The notes: generated from the sequence alone by a model not told the origin. 64,000 nt of DNA from Phoronis australis (GCA_002633005.1 NMRA01000292.1:56437-120436); one strand, 5' to 3'; positions 19,329 through 31,786 are shown, numbered from the stretch's first letter. Made by a program: numbers and translations.

Positions 19329-22300
19329 TCACTGAGGTTCTCCCTCGGGGAATACGTCGTTGCACAGAGTTTCATTATTGCTATTCAAGTGGTGATAGAT
19401 TGCTTCCATCCGAATACCATGTTCAACACCGTACGTCTGAGGTCCTGGAGGTACTAGATGATTGTATCGACCAGAATGGACCACAGCAACACGGGCATTG
19501 TCCTCTGCGTCGCCGACCAATCCTGGAGATCCAGAACTTCCAAAGGTCATTTTCTCACTCGCGTGGTACAGAGCTTCATCCTAGACAAAATGTACAATTC
19601 TCATGCGAAAACTGATGGAAATAATCCCAGCTAACATTCAAACAAATCATACGTGTAACTTGGGGTTTGCATTGCGACACAGATTTACGGGGATTCTTAG
19701 TTTCATCAACTACATGTATGTCAGGATTGATTCTGAACTTAAATTTATTCACGGTTGCCAGGTTAGTTTACACAATTAAAATTCCACGTTGTCTCATCTA
19801 AAGCCACACTGCTGTTGGCGCACATCATGTAACTGACGCAGTCATCCATTCACAGATGCTGGGAATGTCCGAGAGGGACATTTTCAAGCTCTGCCAACAG
19901 GGGCTGCATAAACTGAATTTGATTGATAGCATGAGGGCACAATGTATTAGTGAAAATAATGAGTGTAAAAGATTCTGGCCAGATGTCTGGGATTTTGAAA
20001 AGGTCCTAGTTTTCGACAACCCCTGATGAAAAAGCGGAAAAAATACAAATAACAATCAGATCTTTAATGAATGGGTTACATCTTAGCTTTTACTGTTGTT
20101 TATAGTTTTCATTATTTGTTCATCTAAGCAGTGCAAATCGAACGTAGGTGGTGAATTGTGAATACTTATATCTATCAGTATTTGTCGAGTCAACTGCCTA
20201 TTATAATCAGGAGGTAACAGGAGAACTAAAACAGGACTACAATCGTAGATTTGTTATAGTAACTTACCTGGCCCGCCAGAGGATGGTGTACTACTGAGCA
20301 CAGCATGTCCACTACTTTGGCTTGACCATCAGGGTGACCAGCGATGTGTATCTTCTCGTGTCTACCTAACTTTGTAAACTTAGTCAAAGCTTGGGGCAAC
20401 TGACTGTTTGGTTCAACGAGGAGCTCTAGAACGGCGTAATCCAGAGCTCTGTCATAGATGGCAACAGAATTGGGGGCAAGATGGACTGACCTCATGCTCG
20501 CTTCGTCACCGTACTGGTACGGTCTGTCAAAGTGGAATAGGCATAATCGTGTATTTTGCCTTCTTCTTTCTTCGTCTGCAAACAATTTTGAAGCAATCAA
20601 GTGAAACAACCGTTGTACTTCAAATCTTTTTATCCAAGAATTGAAAACTAAACTTGCAATCTGCTCAGTCTATCCGCGGATCAGAGGAAAGACCTATAAC
20701 TTTGATATCATTGAAAACGTTTCACATTAAAGGGAGTTGTATTTAGAGTGTATAGATCTAGAGACAGTTTGGCTAAATGACACTTGTTTAGTTTAAATGT
20801 CCTTCAAGGGAAACTGGCTTGAAGCAGCAATAAACCGTCGAAGAAACTAAGATTTGATTTAGACCACTTACCGCTAAAATATATTCTCAACTTGTTCCCG
20901 ACACAGATGGGAGGTGATTTTTGTCTTGCAAAGAACAGACACCTCGGTAATCCTCGAGGCCGTGCTCGGTGAATAAAATGACACGCTAATGGCAATTCAT
21001 CTTCTACTCAATATTATGAGTACATTGAACAATTTGAGACCAATTTATTCCAAAACGGTAAGTGGTATTATTTTTGTGGCGGAAGGTGGTTTTATAGCCG
21101 CTTTGAAAGTGTAGGATTTCCAAAGCTGGGTTCTGGATCGGCAGATACGCAGAGAAGGTGGTCATGCTAACTTGCTTGTGGATGTTGGCAGTGTTGGAAG
21201 TCATATTCATAGGGCAGAACAACAGGCCAGGAAGGCAAACATTATTGGGGGGAGAGACACAAAGCAATTCGACTTCGCCAAACTACCCCCACCCCCTCCT
21301 TTTGCCACCACTTCCGCCTCCACCCTCCGTATGCCGCCATATTTGTACCGAACCCCCCCCCCCCACATAGGTGGGGAACTGTCCCGGGAATGCAGCCATC
21401 AGGATTTGAGTAACCGTGAACGAACAAAGTTTTGCAGAAAATAAGAATGGGCCTAAGGCCAGCGCACAGACAGGTAGCTGGGAGCTGCCTCACGTAATTG
21501 TAGCTGAGATCTCACAGTGTGAAAATACAAAATTCGATGAACTGAAGCTAGTCGCTGGTCAGCTCAGCTATGATTCACTTAAGACAGGCAGCTTAGCACG
21601 AACCTATCCTTCTCATGCGCTGGTTCTAAGGTCAAAATTAGTTTTATAGGATCCAGTTTCGGGAAAAGTTCATTTCAATGATAATGGTCACTCCTTTAAT
21701 GAATTTTTGGAAAGGTCCCGAGGTCCCCGGTATAGTGCCTTTGGGCTGTTTCAAAATCTCTTGTTGAAAAACGGCCGGTAGTCCAGTTTCTGGTAGCTAG
21801 GGAAAATGATGCAGTGTGTCCCAAAAAATGTACACAATGTCTGGGGTTCAAATTCAATTCCCATGGATCACTGAGATTCTACGCGGGTCTACTGCATGAT
21901 TATACCAGTCAGTCATGACGGCTCCGTCTGTGTAGTATGCACGGGAATGGCAAGCAAACAATTCAGTTTCGAAGAACTAAAATTTATTGCGCAATACTAC
22001 TGAAACTAAAACCATCAAGGAAGTGCAAAGACAACCTTTCCAAGTTAATGAGCAATGAGTTTATTTTTATTTATTTAAGGACTTAAACTTCTTTTTCGAT
22101 GTACTGTTTGTGACTTTAAACAATAAATCTAGTTCCTACGTCAATAAAGAATTTTTCACATTCACCAGTATCCTTGAGACTTAGTGTAGGCCTACTTTGA
22201 TATTTGGGCATCTGATGAAAGATCGAATTTTCTCAATGTCAGCCTGCAACTAAGTTCAGTGGAGCATCGTCATTTCTTACAAGATTTGCTTCTAATTGTT

Positions 22301-24836
22301 AAAAATCATCTATCAATCAGTCGATTTTATCATACATAAACATGTAAATCAGAAACCAACAATCGATTCCATAATTTAATGACTTAATTTCTTTTGGATC
22401 TCTTGTTTTGGGAGTTTAAATGACAAATCTTGTACCTACCGGTAAGTCAAAAAGCAATACATTTATTGCCACTTGAATTGTGAGTATACTTTTGGGAACT
22501 GTCCAAATTTCATCAATGTCTTTAGAGTTATTTTAGGTAGGCAAAACCCGTCTAAGTGTACTTCACTATTTGGGGATCGGATGATAGAAAATTTTCAAAC
22601 TTCAGACTGCAACTAAATTCACTGAAACATCACCAATTATTACAAAATTACCTTCCAATTGTCAAAAATCATTTATAAATAATGTCGATTTTCGTAGATA
22701 CATAAATCAGAAACCAACGAATTTGTTCATGAAAATGGAATGTTATAAACAATTTCCGCAGGCATGTTCGCAGATTTTTGATGGGTAACCGGGGGAACAT
22801 GAGTTAAACTTGAACTCCAAGGAACGCTGAAATCTTTGTTTATTTTTGCGAGTACTTCGAGTACCCCCGTTCGACACTGCACACGGTCATTACAAATCGT
22901 AGCCCCGAAAGTCTTTTCTACATGTGCGAATTCCTTACAATTCACGAATAGGGGTCTTCACGTTTTACAAAATTTCATCTTTTTGATGGCAGTCAATCCC
23001 ATTGTAATTTTCACATTTTTGGTTGTTCGGGTAGAATGTCTTGATACTGCTGTGCTGTGCACGAATGTTTTGTTTTTGGATGAATTTTGGAATCTTAACT
23101 TGGCTGTGTCGGATTTACATGCATAGAAGGACAAAAAGACAATTCCCCGAACCGCCCTCCCCCCTCCGAGAGAGGGTCTCGTCTGAAACGGGACACCTTA
23201 AGACGAAAGACTAAACATCATCAAGCGTGGAAAAGAGTGGCAGTTCATTCCATCGTCGTGTGACCCTGCAAGAAATGACCTTCCTCAACATAAAAGCCGG
23301 TTGTACGATTTCACAAAGAAAAACAAACAAAAATAGAGATAATAGATTCCAACATTGGACCCTCTCTCGGTAAGCGGACCCTTAAGAATTTGTCAATAAA
23401 ACACGAAAAGGTTAGCTGGCCCCTTGAATGTCATCAATGAATCCCCTTCAAAGGCTGGGCCCCTAAATATGAAAATATCTATATTTTCGAATACCCATAA
23501 ATGCGCAGAAATTCAGTTCATCAATTTTTCTCAAGTGATATACAATTTTCTAGAAAAAAACGTACGGAAAAATAGAGCGATAGTTGTCTCCGTCATCCCT
23601 TGCCAGAGAGGGGTCTCTGGAAAAATACAGTTTTGCATTCGTAAAATTGTGTTGATGAATTTTAAAATCCAGTGCCGGAACTGCTTCGCTCCGCAAAAGC
23701 TTTGTTTCACAAATTTTCTCGATTTTTCGAAATACATGAATGAATATGTGCACGTTTTCAAATGCGTTTAGACGACCTATTCTGCATAAAACGGAGACGC
23801 TCCCAACAATTAATGTCCTGGCCAGGGCCCTCAAAGGGTAAACCATGCACTGATACTGAGTTATCAAATGTTCTCTTGGATTTTCACTCTTATCTGTATT
23901 CGTGGTCTTTCTTTTCTCGACTGTCGCCGGCCCTACGCCTACGTCGGTTGTCACGGCTTAACCCTAACGCCTGCATTTTTTTGGGATGAAGCACGTGCTC
24001 CCCGGCCACCGCTTCTTCCGGCCCGGAACAGTACAGATGTTGTCCTCAGTACTTACCAATGAAGTTAATCGGGAAGCGTGGCCCGTTATTGCAGCTGAAG
24101 CGATCAGTTTAGAGGAAAGGATAGAGAATGGCGTTTACGTGCGCAGTGTACTACGACAGATTTACGATAGGGGCTAGTACCAATTGTCGTCTACGGGACA
24201 ATAAGGATGTTGTCAAACCAATGTATTTCACAGGAAGGACGTTTAGCGCCTCAGTCGAGCGATCTGTCTCTGCAGTGAAGTGGCTTCCAGGTTTGAAACA
24301 TTAGGACAGTTGTATGACCAAGCGCGCAGCATCAGCTGTCAATCTTCAAAAGGTGCTACAGAAGGATCACATGTGAATTCATTTTAAGTAACTTATGTTG
24401 ATCAAATCATCTTTAAACTAGAGTTATTTTCTTATGATTACTCTGGTTGGTGCAGGAAATTTTTTTTTTGTTTTCCACAAAAGAAAAAAAACGAAGCGTC
24501 ACAGGCTGAATGGCCGTTCAGCTATGTTAGCCGGATTCGAAGCCACGTGTAGGATCTTAATTGACAACACTCAGTTTGGTCCGAAATATTTCTCCGTCAC
24601 TTATCATATTGTTTACCTTGAGTTAGGGCGGCATCTTCACGCACCACGTGGTAGTTTGTCATCAGATAACGAGAGCCAACTCGAAAGCCTGAACCACTGA
24701 TACCATTTGACCACGTGACTTTGGCTACAGACGAGAATGCCTGTGTCAAAGATCTCATGAAGTGCCCAGATACTGTGTCCTTGCCTCTCTGACAAAGTAC
24801 TTCAGAGTCTTGTCCAAGTGCGGATGTGCTCACTTT
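19329..24836 (-). CDS. Trypsin-like (FAM111-type) protease exons of the ROCO-protease gene
   Basis: Three exons encode a compact chymotrypsin-fold protease. 24836-24617 carries SNGISGSGFRVG and the catalytic His in MTNYHVV. 20575-20268 carries the catalytic Asp in ALDYAVLELLV, plus AGHPDG and SVVHHPLAG. 19580-19329 carries the catalytic Ser in FGSSGSPG and ends EGEPQ-stop. The His-Asp and Asp-Ser spacings are 56 and 73 residues, plausible for a small trypsin_2/FAM111 domain. There is no signal peptide, so the protease is probably intracellular. Intron 24616-20576 holds a diverged tandem duplication at 22060-22715. Intron 20267-19581 shows nothing recognisable. The acceptor of the first protease exon lies only 25 nt from a transposon. 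Confidence 0.88.
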
Positions 24837-27800
24837 CTGCTAACAAGAGAAATCAGTTATATTAAAGGCGAAGACAACCTTTTTTCATGTCACTTTTAGC
24901 AAAAATAAGGTTCGTTGATTATCCTAGACACATTTTTTACTTAATTACAGCTTTTCGTAATTTGATTAATTTCTCGTCCTCTACTCCGGAAGTGACGTTT
25001 TGGGAGGCAAGAGTTTCGCGCCAATTTCTTTTCATTATAGTCTGACTGTGAGAGCTGTCGAGTCAGTCATTGTTCTACCTCGGCTGTGATAAATTCGGTC
25101 GTCGTTTGCTTTTGTTTACAAGTCAGTCAACATGCCACGCTGTTGCTGCGTGCCAGGATGTACTCATTATCGTCTCACACGCGCTTTGGGTACCTTGCGT
25201 CGCTTTCTGAAGATGACACACTTCGCAGTACTTGACTAACTCGTTCATGTGAAGAATGCAGCGCTACCCGTCCACGCAACGTACAAAGCAGTGGAGGGTT
25301 ACCGAGTGTGTGGCAAGCATTTTCTGCTGTCAGATTATGACAGATATGTACGCTGAATTCATGAAGGTCCCTGCGAAACAACGCCTGAAGAAGGGTACCA
25401 TACCGTCGCTGTTGATTGCCGGCAGTGCCCTGTCGCCAACCCCGAGAAGTGCGTTTTTGAAGCGAGAAGCCTCGCGAGCTGTGGCCACTATATACAGTGA
25501 TTGAAGGCACTTCATCTACTGTCACCCGTGCCTCCGAACGTACCCCATTGCGTGCAATTCCGGGAACTAGCAGTGATTCGCCCTGTGTTGTTGTCTCTAG
25601 CTCCGGCAGAGCCTGTAAGCAGCCCTGCAGCGATGTTGAGTAGTGGGAGTGAATACAGGCCCAGTTCGACACCCAGTGAAGAGGACAGTTCTTCATCCAA
25701 TGAACAGATCGGTGAGCCTATGTTTGATAAGTTTATTGTGGACTTGTATTGGAGCTATTTGGAAGGTGCCAGGTGGGTGACGAGAGAGTCACACGGCGGG
25801 ATGTAAGCAGTTTTGGTGCTCAGATCACCCTCCAGTGGGACAGTTCTTCCTCTGTACGTGAGACGATAATGAGTACAGCCCAGTACGCAGCAACAGCGTG
25901 GCATGTTGACTGACTCGTAAGAAAAAGCAAACGACGACCGAACTTATCACAACCGAGGTAAAACAATGACTGACTCGACTGCTCTCACAGTCAGACTATA
26001 GAAAAGAAATTGGCGCGAAATTCTTGCCTCCCAAAACATCACTTCTGGAGTAGACGACGAGTAATTAATTAAATTACGTAAAGCAGTAAATAAGTGAAAA
26101 GTATGTCTGGGATAATCAACGAACTTTATTTTTGTTAAAAATGACATGAAAAAAGGTTGCCTTCGCCTTTAAGCTCTCAAACAAAAAATCCAGTCGTGTT
26201 TTCAACGAAGTTGGTGCTAAAAATAGAAGTAAACAAATAAAACTGTGCGCGAGCACGCGCAGAATAATAATCAGTAATTGGATCCATAAATGGGGTGACG
26301 CTTGAGTACTCAACCCGCCATGAATAGAATCCTACGCTGGTACCCTCACCGGTCGGGCAACATGACCGGTTCGCTATAACCTTAAAATCCGCCGTCATCT
26401 TCAAAGAAACCATCCAGCTTCAACTGATGTCGTTCTCTGCAGATTAGCTTAGATAGTAAGGCTCGATATTGCACATCATAAACATGATTGTAATGGCTGC
26501 AGTGCCACAATAGTATTTTTTGTAAAATTGAAGAGATCCTGCGAAATAATGTAAACTATAAATCCGAAATGATGATAGTTCCTCAAAAGCTTGTTAGTAC
26601 CTTCTGAGACATCGCTTAAATAGGTTGAATATGCATTGTCTTAACTGCGACGGTTTGGTGCACTTAAAAGTGCACCCATAGCCATAAAAAGTAAAAATAA
26701 ACGCATCGTAAAGAAAACGTTAATTTGTTGAAAAACGAAAATGATCCGTTTCCAATTCACCTCTGAATGGATCCTGTCAACCGCAACCACATCACGTCTC
26801 TTTGGTACCGGGGATTCGTACAGCGCACCAATCACACCTAGAAAGTATAGGACGTTTCACCATACAGATAGTTTTTTTAACCCAGAGTGCTAACATAAAG
26901 TACAGGGACGGTAATAAGCAACAAGAATATTGTATACGTGCACCAGAAAACGCAACCCTGTTACCAGGAGTGAAAATACTTTCAGTATCAAAGAGCTCAG
27001 GTTGTAACATTTGTACTCAAATTCAACCTCGAAACTTTTTTCTCATTTCTACGAAATCAAGATAAGTGTCTTTTTATACTCTGCATGAGTACAAAGATTA
27101 GACCCTGGCCCAGGTCTTTCAAGATAAATCACGTGTTTGATAACGACTAGTTCTGACACAAGCCGGCGTTCTCGACATGTTTAGAATTGAAAAGATTGTT
27201 CTTCGCTGCATTTTTAGCTGTACAGCAAAATGCAGTATGTATACTAAATGCACGTTTCACAGTCAGTAAACTGTCAAAATATTATTCAGTACACTAAAGT
27301 TCACAGGAACGGAAAAGATCACTAGCTGGTCTGAGATAATCGAATTTGTTTCTATAAACCGCGCCACACGTGGACGATTAATTGGCAGAAAAAAGCAACA
27401 CACCTCTTGGAATGACCACGTCTACTGGCACCTTCTTGTCGATACTGTTCTTACACGGCAGATACTTCCCCAGCTTTCTTCTCGGGTGTAGCAACTTGTT
27501 AGCCGGAAACCATGAAGGTGACTTTTGGCTGCTGATGAGACAATGAGGGCACATGTACAGCATATCGCATGGAGCACCAGGCCATTGTTTCAAGAGGTTA
27601 ACAAGCTCGTTGTAGGCGTCTTCAAACTGCGACCACAAGGTCGTGACATTATGGCCCCTTACAGATAATGCAACAGAAATGTCCCCTCCGTCCGGTCTTC
27701 TGGTTAGCAATACTTTGTCGTCATCGTCGTGTAAATAGACACCATTTTTCCAAACAATGACATCTTGTGCCAATTCCTCAAAATGGGTAAACTGTTGGTG

Positions 27801-30800
27801 CAATATGACGACAGCACGTTCAAAGAAACCAGTGGGGCATTGTACTGGAAAGTTGAATTTCACTTCATAAAGATACTCATTAGGCGAGGGGGCCAACCAC
27901 TTTTCCTCCTTAAGAGCAGGTGGTTCGTCATTGCTAAGAAACCAAGGAAACAACAGGCATCTAGCTCCATCATTTTCTGACACAGTGAAACAAAGGGAAA
28001 ATTTCTCCAAAAGATGAATCATGGTTCTGGACATGCCCTCGTCTGTAACAAAACGTTTTACTAAGCAGCGTAGAAGTTTAGACGAAATCCTACCATATTG
28101 CAATAAATTTTCTTTTTCCGTTTCAAAGATAATCTTGGTGAAACAGGCTCCGAACACAGAATTGGTATGGTCAAGTAACGTGTCCATGTCATGATGAAAA
28201 ACTGACTTCAGAAAGTTTACAATCATTTCTGGCCTGTGGAAAACGCATTGCTTTAGTCGACTGTCGTCTTTGAACCACAAAAAACCTCCACACCGATGCT
28301 GATACGAAAGGAGGGCTTCAGCAGTTTTATATGCCTGGTCTGCTTGAAAGCCAATACTGGATAACCCTCGACGCACAATATTGCAAAATTCGCCATACGA
28401 TATGTAAAGTTTGGCCTTAACATCTTCTGCATTCATTCGGTCTTCTATCGACAGCCAAGAACCTGGAAGAGTCACGGCTTTTTGCTCGCAACATCTTATC
28501 AATGCACGACGAAGGTCAGAAATACCACTCATGGATGCACCAGAGCTTACTACAAACACGTGTTCAAATTGAATAAAATTTGACCGCAAACACTGCAATT
28601 CTCTGCTTTTCGCGGCATAGATGTCTTCGAGATATCTTGAATAACTCTGAAGTTCATCACTTTCATCTTCAATGGCGGTCTGCAGTTTCACCTCAATGTT
28701 GCTCAGCTGAGATTGCACATAGTCTGCAAACCTGGTCTGTTGGTTTCTGATCTGATCTAAAATGTCTTTTCTTGATTTTCGAATTGACTCCTTGCTACAG
28801 CAGTCACTGTGAGTACAAACTACCATCAGTGTAGACTTTGGCGACATGAACAATATCGAATTCACCCAACGACCGACCAAGTCATGGTACTTATCACTTG
28901 TATACTGATACAAATCAACAGTTAGCAGTGCAATAACCTCAGAGCACAAAAAGAAGTTGTGTGCCAACTCATATATTTGATGGCCACCAAAATCTGTGAT
29001 ATGCAACTTCAAGAAATCCTTTACAACCCAGATGTATTTCTGTAGTACATGAGTGCGATCACTGCTATCAGTTAAAGAAGACCTTCCGTCCTTCAACGTC
29101 AATGCCAGGCTAGTTTTACCAGCACCAGTTTCACCTAACAGTACCACCTGTTGTTTGCGAAGGGAACATTCAGTTTCTCGGAGATCTTTGAAATACTGGA
29201 ATACTACTTTTGGCCCACAACTGCAAACTTCGAGTGGTGGTCTTGTTAATGGGTTACCGCTGCACTTTATGTCTGTCAGAGAATCACACAGATCAAAATA
29301 TAATGGAAGTTGGTTTATCTCATTATCACGGATGTCGAACACTTCTAATTTGTGAAGTTGTCCTAACTCTTCAGGTAATCTAGATATCTTGTTGGTTGAA
29401 CAGTGTAACTCAATTAAATTAGTGCATTCACAAAGACTATTTAAGTCTCCAATCTCGTTGAATGAAAGATCAATATATTGCAGCTCCCCTAACTTCCTCA
29501 TACCAGTTGGAATTGTCACCAACTTGTTGTGTGACACGTTTAACCTCTTCAGCTTTGTACATCCAACAACTGCTGTTATGTCACTTATTTTATTACCGGA
29601 TAAGTAAACATCCTTCAGCTCTCCTAGTTCCCCTAAATCACTAGGAACATTCTTCAAGTTGTTACGATTCACCTTTAGAACATGCAGCTTTGTACAATCA
29701 GCAGCAGCTGCAATATCAGTTATCTTATTATTGGATAAGTCAATATGCTTTAGGTCGTTTAAGTTCCCTAATCCAGTAGGGAGATCCGCTAACTCGTTGG
29801 ACTTTAGCTTTAATACCTGTAGCTTTGCACATTCGACTACCGGTGAAATGTCAGTTATCTCATTGAAGGATAAATCTAGCTTCTTCAGTTCACTTAACTT
29901 CCCTAAGGAAGTAGGAAGTTCCAATAAATCGTTAGACTTAACCTTTAGCACCTGAAGGTTTGCACATTCAATGACAGGTGCAATATCAGATATCTCATTG
30001 TAAGATAAATCAAGATCTTTTAATTCATTCAACTTTTTTAGCCCTGTAGGAAGATCCTCTAACTTGAGATACTTCACCTTTAGTACCTGCAATTTTGAAC
30101 ACTCAACAACAGGTGTAATCTGAGATATCTTATTGTGGGATAAATCGAGACTTCTCAGCTCACCTAACTTGCTCATCCCATTGGGAATACACTCTAGCTT
30201 GTTGTGATTCACCCGTAAGCTCTGCAGTTTTGCACATTCAACAACATGTGCAATGTCAATCACCTTATTGTGGGACAAATCAAGCTCTTTCAGTTCACAT
30301 AAATCCCGTAACTTAGCAGGAAGACTAACTACTTTGTTACGATTCATCAATAACTCTTCGAGCTTTGTACAACCAACAATTGGTGTAATGTCAGCTATCT
30401 CATTGCTGGACAAATCAAGATTTCTCAATTCACCTAACTTGCGTAACCCTATAGGAAGACCTACTAACTTGTTACGATTCGCACGAAGCTCCAAAAGCTT
30501 TTTACATTCAACAGCAGGTGTAATGTCAGTTACCTTATTGTGGGACAAATCAAGCTTCTTCAGTTCACTTAACTTGACCAACTCCGCAGGAAGGCCATTT
30601 AACTGGTTGTCATTCGCCTTTAAAATCTGCAGTTTCGCACATTCAACAACAGGAGTTATGTCAGTTACCTTATTGTGGGACAAATCAAGCTCCTTTAGCT
30701 CACCTAGCGTGGCTAACCCTGCATTAAGGCCCTCTAACTTGTTGTGATTCGACTTTAGTACCGTCAACTTTTTACATCCCAAAACAGGGATAAGATCAGT

Positions 30801-31307
30801 TATCATATTATCAGATAAATCAACGTCCATCAACTCACTTAAATTTCTTATATCAGTTGGAATATCACTTAATCTATTTCCAGCTATCCATAACATTTGC
30901 AGATTTGTACATGCAGTAACTGGTGACAGGTTACTTATTTCATTGTAACTTAAATTCACTTTTTCCAGGTGTGTTAACAATTTAATATTGCTTGGGATGA
31001 CTTGAATGCTATTTAAACAAAAATTCGCATATTTCAGGCTCAAAAGTGAGAATGTCTCCTTCGGAATTGATACCAGATTGTTTGACGACAAGTCAAGATG
31101 TACAAGGTTTTGGCAAGACGCCAGTCTTAGTGGAATTTGATCGTCACTTAAACCCAAATCGCATAGGGATGCTGACTGAAGCTTCTCAAACTTCTCTACT
31201 GTCGCAGAGTCCGTCAGGTGAGCCTTAACTTCTGAGAAGTATTCCAAAGTTTCGGTTCTCTGCAAGGCTTTTTCTCCTTGCAAAGCTGCTGCCCATTTGG
31301 TTTCCAT
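19329..31307 (-). CDS. LRR-Roc-COR (ROCO) protein with C-terminal trypsin/FAM111-like protease
   Basis: Five minus-strand exons join in one frame: 31307-27404 (3904 nt, phase 1 out), 26837-26761, 24836-24617, 20575-20268 and 19580-19329 (stop). They total 4761 nt, or 1586 residues. Every junction has AG/GT sites and matching phase. Domains: LRRs about residues 45-690, Roc GTPase about 718-880 (P-loop GETGAGKT at 725, DFGG at 772, THSD at 832), COR-like region about 910-1200, a CPHC motif, then protease about 1345-1580 with His1390 (TNYHVV), Asp1446 (LDYAVLEL) and Ser1519 (FGSSGSP). The GHPDG motif and overall pattern resemble FAM111. Known families: ROCO proteins are GTPase switches; FAM111 enzymes are trypsin-like proteases. 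A joint sensor-protease role is inference. An upstream 5' exon is possible, because there is a good acceptor at 31333 and a frame open from there to the ATG. Two adjacent genes remain the alternative, but the protease exons show no separate start. Confidence 0.8.
22060..22715. repeat. Diverged two-copy tandem duplication in the ROCO-protease intron
   Basis: The segments about 22060-22345 and 22385-22715 align over most of their length. Shared landmarks are 'GACTT(A)AA..TTCTTTT', 'CTGCAACTAA(A/G)TTCA', 'AA(T)TGT(T/C)AAAAATCAT' and 'AATCAGAAACCAAC'. No coding pattern is seen. Confidence 0.55.
23986..24177 (+). CDS. Unidentified open frame in the ROCO-protease intron (opposite strand)
   Basis: A 63-codon ATG-initiated frame including RFFRPGTVQMLSSVLTNEVN and EAISLEERIENGVYVRSVLR. 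Its composition looks more protein-like than neighbouring frames, with balanced charged and hydrophobic residues and no low complexity. I do not recognise it. It could be a relic of a transposon or retrogene; nearby short frames do not extend it convincingly. Confidence 0.2.
   Translation: MKHVLPGHRFFRPGTVQMLSSVLTNEVNREAWPVIAAEAISLEERIENGVYVRSVLRQIYDRG
24866..26168. mobile_element. Kolobok-like THAP DNA transposon, degenerate, in the ROCO-protease intron
   Basis: Terminal inverted repeats of about 280 bp begin AGGCGAAGACAACCTTTTTT at the left, with the inverse ending GGTTGCCTTCGCCT at the right. They are bounded by TTAA at 24862-24865 and 26169-26172. The interior on the plus strand begins MPRCCCVPGCTHY at 25131, then after frame changes reads PVHATYKAVEGYRVCGKHFL: the C2CH pattern of a THAP domain, broken by stops and frameshifts. 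TTAA target sites plus a THAP domain fit the Kolobok superfamily. No catalytic core is seen, so it is a non-autonomous or decayed copy. It ends 25 nt upstream of a protease exon's acceptor. Confidence 0.8.
27404..31307 (-). CDS. Large LRR-Roc-COR exon of the ROCO-protease gene
   Basis: A single 3.9-kb open exon of 1301 codons. After an N-terminal helix-rich stretch (METKWAAALQGEKALQ), about 25 LRRs run as alternating units of 23 residues, so the DNA repeats every 138 bp (46 codons). A typical pair is 'LDLSHNKVTDITPVVECAKL' followed by 'N.L..LP..L..LGELK'. The Roc domain follows with P-loop GETGAGKT, switch-type DFGGHQ, and THSD in place of NKxD, as is usual in Roc domains. A charged, probably helical insert (about 845-905) precedes the COR-like region, which includes LPGSWLSIE and CGGFLWF. 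The C-terminal part has CPHC and FPANKLLHPRRK. The layout resembles MFHAS1-type ROCO proteins without a kinase. The donor CCAAGAG|GTGTGT truncates the open frame, which otherwise reads only eight residues into the intron. Confidence 0.93.
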
Positions 31308-31510
31308 GTGTTCTACCAGACCTGCACATTTCCTAAAGGAAACAAAGTGAGGAAGCTATGGCAACAAATTCGCTCAAGACTCGACGCTCACTAGAGGGCG
31401 TCAGTGAAGAAAGCTCGAAATTAGAGAGATTGGGAAATCAAGCGTGGAGGCGTTTGTGAAATAAGGGCTCTTCAGGTATTTTGGGATAGGTTCTACAGAC
31501 GCAAAAAATC

Positions 31511-31660
31511 CCGAAAAGAAGATCACGCAAGACTAAGTGAACTTATGCGAGTGAAAGGCGACTGATTTCGCGATTATGCCCGGGCGCCTGTACCTAGCAA
31601 AATGGTGACAAGTGAAGAGCTCTGTTGGTGATTGTGTTGAATCATGGGATAGAATACAGC
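31511..31660. repeat. Diverged dispersed repeat, copy 1 (upstream of the ROCO gene)
   Basis: Aligns at roughly two-thirds identity with about 58640-58815. Shared words include ATGCGAGTGAAAGG, CCTAGCAAAATGG (one base different here) and TGAAT(C/T)ATGGGATA. Its class is unknown. It lies 200-350 bp upstream of the ROCO start codon, so it may overlap that gene's 5' region. Confidence 0.5.
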
Positions 31661-31748
31661 CGGGGCCCGAGTGGGTTTGTAAGGGTTCGATCGAGCCCCC
31701 GCGGAAAAGGTCCAGCCCTAGCCTATCCGATAGGATAAGATGGGATAT

Positions 31749-31754
31749 AGATGG

Positions 31755-31786
<32 letters not shown>

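Noticed and set aside
19136-19615. 159-codon plus-strand open frame
   Set aside because: It overlaps the Ser-bearing protease exon antisense, and its composition and lack of domains mark it as a shadow.
24597-24836. The protease exons as a separate FAM111-like gene
   Set aside because: No start codon or promoter-like segment precedes the first protease exon, which opens directly at an acceptor in phase with the ROCO linker exon. Kept only as the alternative to test.
25131-25806. A host THAP-domain gene
   Set aside because: The THAP region lies between inverted repeats with TTAA target sites and is broken by stops and frameshifts, so it belongs to a transposon.
30253-30747. Long plus-strand open frames opposite the LRR exon (for example 164 codons)
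   Set aside because: They are antisense shadows of the 138-bp LRR periodicity. The repeated Ser/Leu pattern mirrors the LRR codons and the minus frame is clearly the coding one.
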